Positions 17,166 through 24,596 of a stretch of DNA of 24,596 nucleotides are shown here, one piece after another; position 1 is the stretch's first letter, and each line of letters begins with the position of its first letter. Made by a program: the position numbers and the translations under genes. The DNA is taken from the NCBI GenBank assembly GCA_049999725.1, contig JBNGIS010015207.1, positions 1 to 24,596 on the forward strand, given 5' to 3'. Source of the DNA: Haplomitrium mnioides (lineage: Eukaryota > Marchantiophyta > Haplomitriopsida > Calobryales). The notes below the pieces were generated by a model. The model did no database searches and was not told the DNA's origin. It was given only the letters and a program-made list of their open reading frames with translations.

Positions 17166-18829
17166 AATTTTTCCAAAACAATTTAAAATTCCTGTTTTGA
17201 GTAGCTTTTTGCTGGTTCAAAGTAGCGGCTAATGCATCATATATGTTCAAGAATTCTAAGAGACTTGGTTGTAGAATATTTTGCCAAGCATATCAGGGTT
17301 GATTTCACTTCATGATTACCGAGTTGCTAAAATTGGAGAGAGGTCAAACCAGAACCTTGTGTTGAGCTTTGTGAAGGTGCTTAGAAGTGTGAACTAGCAA
17401 GCTCCAAGACTGTAGGCATTGTTGGGAGTAGCAACATCTGAGATTGAAACATGGGAAGAATTTTTGTATGGCAGATTGAAATATCCAATGTGTTCATAGT
17501 GACATTTCTTCAATTTGTCGACTGTGTGTGTGAACTAAGCTCAACTTGTTTTGGTTTGTAGTGTGAATAGGCTCTCAATCTAAGCTAAAGGTAAATTTGG
17601 TCCAAGCCCTGATTCACAGGGTAAAAAAGCAGGAATATGCAAATCTCAGTGGCAAACACTGTAAATCAGTCGAATTAAGCCCGCCTCTAATTGTCAGTCA
17701 ACTAGGTTTTCAACTTGAGCGGTCAGCCTACTCTCATGCAATCTATTGGGAAGGAGTCATGTGAGAATATTGAAGGGGGAGTTACTTTGTTTTGAACTGA
17801 AAGGACAACCTTGATCTGATCCAGAAGGCCACAATACTCTATTTGTAGGTGAGACTAAAGATCTAAGCATGGCAATGGAGTTGATCTGTAATTGGTTAGA
17901 AAATTGCAGAGTGCATCTTTGAGTGACTACGTTTAAAGGTGCATAATAAAAAAAACCTGGTCCAACAAAGAACTTAAACTAAAGTTGAACTAGACCCTCC
18001 GCTGAGTTGTGCAAGGGTGGTGGGAAAGTACACCAGGATGCTCTTAGGGCGCAAGCTATCTAGAAGCCCAGATTTTTGCTGAACTGAAGCGGCAAAGTAT
18101 GAAATTTTCATTTGTAAGAACCCAAAAAACAAATATGAGAATTCATTAATTGAAGCACCCAAGTGAGTTTCATATTTGGAAATATGCTCTATTCTTGCTA
18201 GAATAGACCAGAACTGGGGAGCAAGATCTGAGTTCAGCACAAGGAAGAAAACAAAAAATCAGTGAATTGTGCTCAAGAGAAGAGCAAAAGTGCTTTGTTG
18301 GAATTGACTTCAATTATTTTCCTAGGTTGAGGAGAAGACCAATCAACTAGGCTCGGAAAGAAGATTGTCCCTATTCAGAGAAGAAAGAAGGGTCACTTGT
18401 GTCTATTTGCACATACTAGCCAACTTGTGGGAAAGTAACTAAATGGCAACAACATAATCTGTGAGTTGTGTGTGAGTTTCATTATTGAGAAAAGAGACTA
18501 ACACATATTTGGAGCTTCAATTGAGAAAAGGTCAACATGGAGCCAATGAGTAAAAGTTTGAGATACAAATTCACTCGCAATGCCATACAATTTTAACCTA
18601 TAGTAAGAGCGATTGAGGAGTTGGTAAGTGACCATTTATCGAGCAAAGAGGAGGAAACTCTTTTGATCACTTAGGTGAATTCTCCTTTTTTGTGGAATAT
18701 GAATGAGATGTATGGGCTCACAAAGAGCCCAAAATAGTTCTCTGATGTAGTAGGCACTATTGATTTGGAAATAGTGCGGAATGCTGCTCTTTTTACACTT
18801 TTCATAGCAAGGAAAGGGTTGTTTCAGCA
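17166..18829 (+). other. Unassigned purine-rich stretch, possibly LTR/leader of the methyltransferase gypsy
   Basis: The base composition changes from AT-rich to purine-rich around 17170 to 17230. No reading longer than about 90 codons and no known motif are present. Its place directly before the gag-like segment makes a 5' LTR and leader the likeliest content, but I found no PBS, no TG...CA ends and no second copy downstream of integrase to prove it. Confidence 0.3.
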
Positions 18830-19636
18830 CCTAGAAAGGCTGCCAATAGATGACTATCATGAACTCTAGTGGGTTCATTTGATTGAGATTGAGGATTGGA
18901 GGCAATATTGGTCCCCCAATTATGTCTCTATTACATATGGTGGAAGGGCGAGTGCCCATTACCCTGAGACTCATATTGCATCTTCTAATGGTACTAGCCA
19001 TAGCATTGGTGCATTCTAGAGAAGCAGACGTAACCAACTAGCAATAATATGGCTATTGTGGATTTATAGTACACACCAAGGATGGATGTTTTTCACTTCA
19101 CCCTAAATTATGACGAGGAGGAGTTTGCATAGGTGAGAAAAACAAAGGTGGGAGAGGTGATTGTGGTTGAAGAGTTGCACGAGTTGGGAGAGTTGGAGTA
19201 GGTGCTCTAGCCGGTGTGTGGATCCAAATGATACTAGGATTTCATAGTTGGAGCAGCAACTAACTACCGTGACTACAACATAAGCAAGACTCAATTCTGG
19301 AGTTGAAGCATCTACATCGTATGGAGCTCATGGAGGTTTGATTGGCATGGGGTTTATGTAAGGGACAACCCTTGTTGATGCATCTGCAACTATGACTAGA
19401 AGGGCACAAAAGGCTCTTGAGGTTATGGAAGTGGTGGAGTCAGATCCTAAGAAGGATGATGCTCACCAACATAGAAAGCTTCCATAGTCATTTAAGTTGA
19501 CAGATTTAGTCAAGACTACTTTCATGCATCCAACTCATGCTTCTAAGGATATAGAGAGATCACCCAAAATGGAGGAGAGTGCGTCTTTAACTATGGATAT
19601 AGCAAGGTTGGTGGTACAGAAGCCACTGTTTTTGCT
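18830..19636 (+). pseudogene. Gag-like / pre-protease region of the methyltransferase gypsy
   Basis: Fragments of coding character occur in different frames: YGGRASAHYPETHIASSNGT (about 18938-18998), RMDVFHFTLNYDEEEFA (about 19083-19130), TLVDASATMTRRAQKALEVM (about 19370) and SFKLTDLVKTTFMHPTHASK (about 19488-19547). The last block leads directly, after one frameshift near 19620, into the protease reading. No CCHC knuckle is visible. Assignment as gag or gag-protease linker is by position only. Confidence 0.4.
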
Positions 19637-20300
19637 ATGGATGTGTTGGCTAGAGGAGTCACACCAATTGAAGTATTCAAGTTGGCAGACACATTTAATG
19701 AGGAGACTCAAGGTGCTACTCTCAGTATAGAGGTAAGACCCGTGAGTAGAGTAGCTGACGCAAAGGCCTCTACATTTGGAAGTAAGACATGGCATGTTGT
19801 TGCAGCAAGGTTAATAGAGTTATCAACCCGATTTGCATGATAGAGGAACAAATTTGAGTTTAGTGTGATGCTCCTCAACAATGAGAGTGGTATTTTTTGA
19901 CTAGTTGGACCTTCAAATGTAGTGTACAAGCCAACGAGAGTGTTATTGGATATTGGTGCTAAACCATTGATGTTAGGAAAGTTAGTAGTGCCTGGATTGG
20001 GATTACGGCTAGCAGATATAGAGATTTGCCCTTTCTCAATCTACACTTTATTGGAAGTACCTTCACCCACACATCACATCATACATGGAGAGATTGAGCT
20101 TAGAGTGCAACCTGATCATCCCATACATAGCTCAGGGATGAGCACTTGGGTCATACTCACTAAAGATTGAGTCCTATAACAATCATGGTGGGGTGTATAG
20201 TGTTGTATCCAATGGGGTTCACTATTGGTTTTTTGGACGAGTTTGTGTTCTATCGTTCTAGATGGCAATCTGAAGATGTATAATTGATTCGATTTCCTAT
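19637..20300 (+). pseudogene. Retropepsin-like protease, methyltransferase gypsy
   Basis: One frame gives MDVLARGVTPIEVFKLADTF and WHVVAARLIELSTRFA (19637-19837), two consecutive stops (TGA TAG, 19838-19843), another TGA near 19898, and then RVLLDIGAKPLMLGKLVVPG (19940-19999). The D-I-G-A in a hydrophobic context is the active-site loop of an aspartic protease; G-A in place of S/T-G-A is a decayed or family variant. After a frameshift near 20165 the segment GCIVLYPMGFTIGFLDEF (about 20185-20245) is the second conserved part, resembling the V/I-L-Y-P-x-G-F block I remember from these elements. The protease lies immediately before the methyltransferase domain. Confidence 0.6.
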
Positions 20301-20429
20301 TAGATTTAGTAGACCAGTTGGAGGTCTACTATCACATCATATGGTTTCGACATCATTTTGTGAGGTGACCACCAATTTCTTCTGACTTGTTGGAAAGAAA
20401 TGCACATGCATCTGACATTCCTTCCATTG

Positions 20430-21773
20430 ATAAGGCATCTCCAAAGTATGCAATGCTGAAAATTGCTACCAGATGGGGTGATTCCTACTAGTGGAAGTAA
20501 GGGAAGGTTGTGGCAATTACAAGCATCGAGATTGGTTGAGGATACTTGGCAGGATGCATTTGTGCCATGTTTTGCACTAGATGGATTTGTCACATATGGA
20601 CTTATAAATCTTTCCCTACTAGACAATATGCCAATTTTATGGCAATATCTTGCTGATGGTGTTTTTTTGTTGGAATTTTTAGGTGGCATTAGTATAGGGC
20701 TAGCTATTTTGCTATGAGTAGGGATTCTAGTCCGTTGGTATTTGTATCTAGAACAATGAGAGATTGCCTAGAGAATCTCATTGAGGCATATGGCATTGAT
20801 GATTGAGCAATATCCACAATTGCTTTTAGCTAGTGCAATGTGAGGTTGTCTACATGTATTGTCAGCTGATACTTCATTGGTGGAGGTGGACCACTTAGTT
20901 GGAGTGGGGTCGATTGATTTGTTGATTTTTGGATGGCCATGTCAATGCCAATCAAGGGCTACTTTGGGCCAAAAGTTGCAAGATCCTTGCTCAAGATTGT
21001 TTTGTGAGATGTTGAGGATCCTACATCATCTCCAACTCCATCAGGTACCCTCTCTTATGTACATCTTGGAGAATGTGTCAATCTTGGGAGATGATTTCTA
21101 GCACCTTATGGATAGTGTTTATCAAATGGGCTTATAGATTGGATCTATTGGATGTCGATAAGCAGAATCACGAGCACACCATCCATTCTTGTGATAGACC
21201 AACTTGCTACCTATTTAAGTGTTGAAACAAGCTCTTGACAAGGTTTCCAAGTCACCAAAAGTCATTGTGAATGATATTTTGGATTATGTATGCCATGCTT
21301 ACAGAGCCATTTATGATGACCGCCTATTATTGTAGTTAGTCAACATGGTAGTTTGACCTCGTGGACCATTTCCCACACGGGTGAGTCATCCTACTTCTTA
21401 TGCATTTTGAGCAAGAGGTCCTGGTCTTATTTGAGATGCAACCTTGTAGAAACTGGTGAAACCCAATGTTGATAAGAGAGAAAAGGCAATGGGGATTTCC
21501 ACTTGTACCACTACTATTGCATCTATTGCTGAAATTGAGCGGCATTATGTGCTCAAACAAGCTATAGATTTGAATTTTCTTACTTAGATTGTGAGCTTGG
21601 AAGTAGCTGAACAACATTGGATGCAATCCTTTAGGATTATCGACTTGTTGATAATCAACATGCAACCTTTTGGGATAATCAAGGCTATTGTTGGGGGTGA
21701 AAAGTCAGGCATCAAAGAGGCTATATCACGACTAGTCCACAAATCTAAAATTGCAGCAAGTCATTTTTTTTGA
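20430..21773 (+). pseudogene. C5-cytosine DNA methyltransferase domain within a gypsy pol
   Basis: From 20463 to 21773 one frame (about 437 codons) is interrupted only by stops. Motif I reads LEFLGGISIGL (about 20670-20702), where active enzymes have an F-x-G-x-G loop binding AdoMet. GSIDLLIFGWPCQ (about 20907-20945) is motif IV, with the catalytic Cys at 20940-20942. SRLFCEMLRILHHLQLHQVP (about 20991-21050) and YILENVSILGD (21060-21092) follow, giving the ENV of motif VI. AEIERHYVLKQAIDLNFLT (about 21532-21585) sits where motif X is expected. RLF.E..R.L and ENV recall the DNMT3/DRM type, while PCQ is the DNMT1/bacterial form. The protein would methylate C5 of cytosine. Stops such as TGA-TAG in place of Trp-Trp near 21193 inactivate it. 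Confidence 0.75.
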
Positions 21774-21889
21774 AGATCATATTTCAGCCCAAGTGAGTAA
21801 CATTTCGATGTTTTATGATTTAGGTCTGACTTCACCATATCACATTTCAGCTAGTCAAATTTCAGCAAGCTGAGGTGTGAAGCAAGAAG

Positions 21890-22700
21890 ATCACTTGACC
21901 CTTGTGAAAAAATGGGAGCCACAAGTTGGACAATAGTTGACAAGAGGTCAGAGTGTAGAGGTACAAAAGTTTTTGCATGACTATTCACATTTTTTTTCTT
22001 TTAACATGAAGGATCTAAAGACCTTGAGAAGACCAGACGTTTGGATTGAGTTGGCTAGTGATGCAATTATTTTTTGATGCCCATATCATTATATTGTGGT
22101 GGAGAGAGGTTTGATACAAACCAAGACGCAAGATTTGTTGGAGGCTTGATTGGTAGAAGTGTCATATAAGCAATACGCATTTTCCATGGTTATACCAATC
22201 AAGAAAGATGTTTATGGGAACTACACCCACAAGAAGATGTGTGGTGATTATCGTTTTATCAATCGATAGACCAAGTTTGATAGGTATGCCATACCTACAA
22301 CAAAGGAGGTCTTTGATGGAGTTGGGCATGCTAAGATCTTTAGCTCATTGGATTTTAGAGCATGGTATCATCAGTTGCTATCAAGATAAGAGGACGAAGC
22401 CAAAACATTTTTTTGGAGTGTTAATACACATGGGAAGGACTAATTGTATAAGTGGTTGTTCTTATCATTTGGGTTGAAGAACGTACCAACTGAATTCCAG
22501 AGGGTGATGGACATAGTTCTGGCAGGATTGGACTTTGTCAAGTGCTACATCAACCGTATTCTCATACATTTAGCACATATGGATGAGCACTATAAACACC
22601 TACATGTGGTGTTTGACAACCTCTGATACCATGGGTTGAAGCTGCATCTAGGCAAATAAAAATTCTTTCAAGACCAGATTGAGTATATTGGACACACGAA
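21890..22700 (+). pseudogene. Reverse transcriptase, methyltransferase gypsy
   Basis: The linker (EVQKFLHDYSHFFSFNMKDL, about 21960-22018) leads to the palm. Motifs are PIKKDVYGNYTHKKMCGDYR (about 22195-22255), FSSLDFRAWYHQLLSR (about 22338-22386), LSFGLKNVPTEFQRVMDIVL (about 22462-22521), and the catalytic site CYINR (22543-22557) where active enzymes have YIDD. Both catalytic Asp are altered. HGLKLHLGK and FQDQIEYIGHT follow to about 22700. In-frame stops at 22268, 22387 and 22438 and near 22624 break the frame. The interval 21775-21890 holds no recognisable motif. The sequence jumps from the end of RT straight to the integrase zinc domain, so connection and RNase H are missing. Confidence 0.8.
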
Positions 22701-22706
22701 GAGTTG

Positions 22707-23655
22707 GGAGATTTTGGAGTGAAGCGTACATATAGTTTGTTGCATATATGGTACTTGTGACGAGGCATAAACACTAATGTGCAGCGGTGGGTCACCAAGT
22801 ATGTGGTGTGTAATAGAATTTGAACATCATTTAATGCTCTCACTCCTTAGCTGCATCCACTACGTATCATGGGATTGGGATATCAATGGAGTTTGGATTT
22901 TTCATGTCCATTGCCTTTGACCCAGCAACACAATATGCATGCATTGATGATGGTGGAGCATTTCGCCAAGTGGATTGAGTTGGAAGCATTGCCAGAAAAT
23001 ACCAATGGAGGAGTGCTAATCACTTTCTTGGATCCAGTACTCATTTATTATGAAGCACCTGTTGAAGTGTTGATAGATCAAGATATTGAATTTTGAGGTG
23101 CGTTTGAAGTTTTATATGAGCAAGCTCTCGCTGATCATCATACTACTTCTAGAGATCATTCTAAGGGAAATGGATTGGTTGAGTGAGTGGTTTAAACAAT
23201 GAAGAGAACATTACACAAGTATGGATTGCAAGTTGGTCATTATGGAGATTGGAATCTCCAATTATAGTGGCTTGTTTTGGGTTTAAGATTCAGTAAGCAA
23301 GTAGTTTTGGCATCTTTTTCACCATACTTTCTACTCTATGGGAGGGAACCTGATCTACCTTCTTCTATTCAACGTGATGTTGCTATGGTTGTGGATCTGA
23401 ACAATCTAGATGTTTGAGTGCATGTATGTTCAGAGAGAGCTTGGGTGTTTGAGAGAGTTATGCCTATGGCGTTTGACAACCTTGGCATTAATCAAAATCG
23501 TGATACTTTAAAATATGCTACCATATGTGGAGGTAGATATCGCACTAGAATTTGGAGATTCTATCTTGGTGATTATGTGTATTTGCAGTAGACAACATAC
23601 ACAAAACTTGATGTCACTGTTGGGTGTATGATTCTACGTGTATATAAGTGTTGCA
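22707..23655 (+). pseudogene. Integrase, methyltransferase gypsy
   Basis: One frame is kept for about 315 codons. The zinc domain survives only in part: GDFGVKRTYSLLHIWYL and YVVCNR, where the first Cys of CxxC is now Tyr. The core shows GLGYQWSLDFSCPLPLTQQH (22869-22928) with the first Asp, EVLIDQDIEF (about 23065-23093) with the second, and SKGNGLVE (about 23160-23185) with the Glu. LHKYGLQVGHYGDWNLQL (about 23213-23267), FSPYFLLYGREPDLPSSIQR (about 23312-23371) and GDYVYLQ (about 23571-23590) complete the C-terminal region. TGA at 23094, then TGA, TAA, TAG, TGA and TAG downstream, disable it. It ends just before a 19-bp tandem repeat and the right inverted-repeat arm, with no 3' LTR. Confidence 0.8.
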
Positions 23656-23680
23656 TTTTGAAGTTTTGTTGTTAGAGGTA

Positions 23681-23718
23681 CAAAATGGTATGGTTTGGAC
23701 AAAATGGTATGGTTTGGT
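23681..23718 (+). repeat. 19-bp tandem repeat, two copies, at the element/arm junction
   Basis: CAAAATGGTATGGTTTGGA at 23681-23699 is repeated with one change at 23700-23718. It separates the last integrase-related sequence from the inner end of the right inverted-repeat arm (23719). Confidence 0.9.
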
Positions 23719-24596
23719 AGAGATCTACTTAAAAGTCTAAACAAGCCATATCTCCAAGTTTTTGACAAGAATCTACCAAACAAAAAGTTTTGAGTTTTAA
23801 AGGAGAGTCTTTAAGCAAAGTTGAATCTAAACTCTACGCAGTAGTATTTGTATGTGGAAGCTTGAGGGTTGTATATCAACGTTTGTACGTGTGGAAGGCT
23901 TGAAATTCGACAAAAAATTCTATACGTATATAGGAATTCAATATCTAAACAATCGATATAAAAGTCTATGTGCGCATGGGAATCTAAACTCAACATCTGA
24001 ACACTCTGCAACAAAGACTATGCTGAACCTAGGTTTTACACACTGCACCAAAATCTGTGTGGACAAAGTTTTGACTTGCGCATCAAAGTCTATGCGCACA
24101 TAGAGTTTAGACTTCTACAATTGAGTATATATATGATAAAGGTTTTGTTTTTTTGCAACAAACTCTAGGCACACTAAAGTTCTATTTTTTGATTTGGAAT
24201 CCAACACTAAAACAAGTACAAATCTCTACATTTGAGTCAAAGCAGTTGAAAGTTTCAAGTTTTACATCAAAGTTCTTAGAAGCAAAACATTAAGCAATCA
24301 ATTTGGGTAGGTGCTTTAGCAATACCAAAACATTAAACTCTTCTCGCAAGCAATAAAGAAGGAAAGAATATAGTTGTGTTTTGGATAAGAAAATATTTTA
24401 CAAACCAAATGAAAATATTAACTAAAGATTCGAGTTTCATTCACAGAGAATAACGTTGATTTACACTAAAACGTTCAAGGTGGCAGATAAATTCAACAAA
24501 TTCCTTCAAAATATTCTCAATTACTTTATAAAATAATAACCTTAAATTAAAATATAAACTCAAAGTACACAATATACAATTAGATTACTAAATGAC
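23719..24596 (-). repeat. Right arm of the 0.9-kb inverted repeat (runs off the window)
   Basis: The reverse complement aligns with 15618-16526 over its full length. At the right window edge it reads GTCATTTAGTAATCTAATTG, matching GTGACTAAAGTAATTTAAC at the DUF7869 stop codon. So an inverted DUF7869 copy is expected to begin just outside. Motif copies include TCTATGTGCGCATGGG near 23970 and TCTATGCGCACATAGA near 24089. No coding frame in it can be supported. Confidence 0.85.

Larger units (their letters stand above)
18830..23655 (+). mobile_element. Ty3/gypsy retrotransposon encoding a cytosine methyltransferase, degenerate
   Basis: Order is gag-like, protease, C5-methyltransferase, RT, integrase, all on the plus strand. 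Protease before RT and integrase at the end define Ty3/gypsy. The methyltransferase shares the reading direction and lies between protease and RT, where it would be part of the pol polyprotein. RNase H has been deleted and no LTR could be proven. It is flanked on both sides by arms of one inverted repeat, so it lies between two DUF7869-type copies or inserted in one. It is more decayed than the minus-strand gypsy at 5331-12642. Confidence 0.7.

Noticed and set aside
18636-19294. Three minus-strand frames (18636-18830, 18831-19037, 19103-19294)
   Set aside because: They oppose the gag-like plus-strand fragments and show no motif.
22615-22640. CTCTGATACCA, the complement of a tRNA-Met primer binding site
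   Set aside because: It lies inside RT coding sequence in the frame of HGLKLHLGK and has no LTR next to it.
15618-24596. Reading the inverted repeat as classical terminal inverted repeats of one transposon
   Set aside because: The left arm begins inside the end of a gene, the right arm continues beyond the window, and no target duplication or outer end is visible. An inverted duplication of DUF7869 loci is simpler.

Overview
The window is nuclear DNA from a eukaryote, almost certainly a land plant. It is AT-rich, contains plant-type Ty3/gypsy polyproteins, has U-rich plant-like 3' splice sites, and consists almost wholly of decayed mobile DNA. The combination of gene families makes me think of a conifer, fern or bryophyte rather than a flowering plant, but that is only an impression. 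No intact cellular gene, tRNA, rRNA or CRISPR array is visible. Every long coding frame is interrupted by in-frame stops or frameshifts.

Region 1 (1-3599, minus strand) is a broken, probably intron-containing gene. It has an N-terminal exon (3190-3599), a Lys/Pro-rich linker and a ParB/Srx-like segment with a GNH core (about 861-2345), and a last visible exon (1-363) that ends at the window edge on a DIPYG motif resembling the DPPY motif of amino-methyltransferases. Its two putative introns carry 24-bp tandem arrays built on the palindrome ATGCGCGCAT. A 100-N gap (3035-3134) is flanked by a 408-bp near-identical repeat that looks like an unmerged contig overlap.

Region 2 (3600-15618) starts with a compact divergent promoter: two TATA boxes pointing away from each other, 93 bp apart. 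From it a plus-strand gene of the DUF7869 type runs rightward, in pieces 4171-5330, 12649-13092 and 13868-15618. It has conserved D..D, LDN and GHTH..ID motifs that I read as a candidate RNase-H-fold nuclease/transposase. It is split by a nested minus-strand Ty3/gypsy element (5331-12642) with matching target-site copies. That element keeps a 2.97-kb 3' LTR, a PPT and pol (protease, RT, RNase H, integrase), but its 5' LTR and most of gag are deleted.

Region 3 (15618-24596) is an inverted repeat of about 0.9 kb. The left arm is 15618-16526 and the right arm 23719-24596, running off the window. The arms begin at the stop codon of the DUF7869 gene, so a second, inverted DUF7869 copy probably lies just beyond the right edge. 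Between the arms lies a second, older, plus-strand Ty3/gypsy element (about 18830-23650, perhaps from 17200). It encodes gag-like sequence, protease, a C5-cytosine DNA methyltransferase domain (GWPCQ and ENV motifs), RT and integrase; its RNase H is deleted.

Two systems deserve a second look: the gypsy element carrying its own cytosine methyltransferase, and the divergent ParB-like/DUF7869 gene pair that shares one palindromic repeat family and may be a two-gene mobile element. Protein family calls are from recognition of motifs, with no database search.
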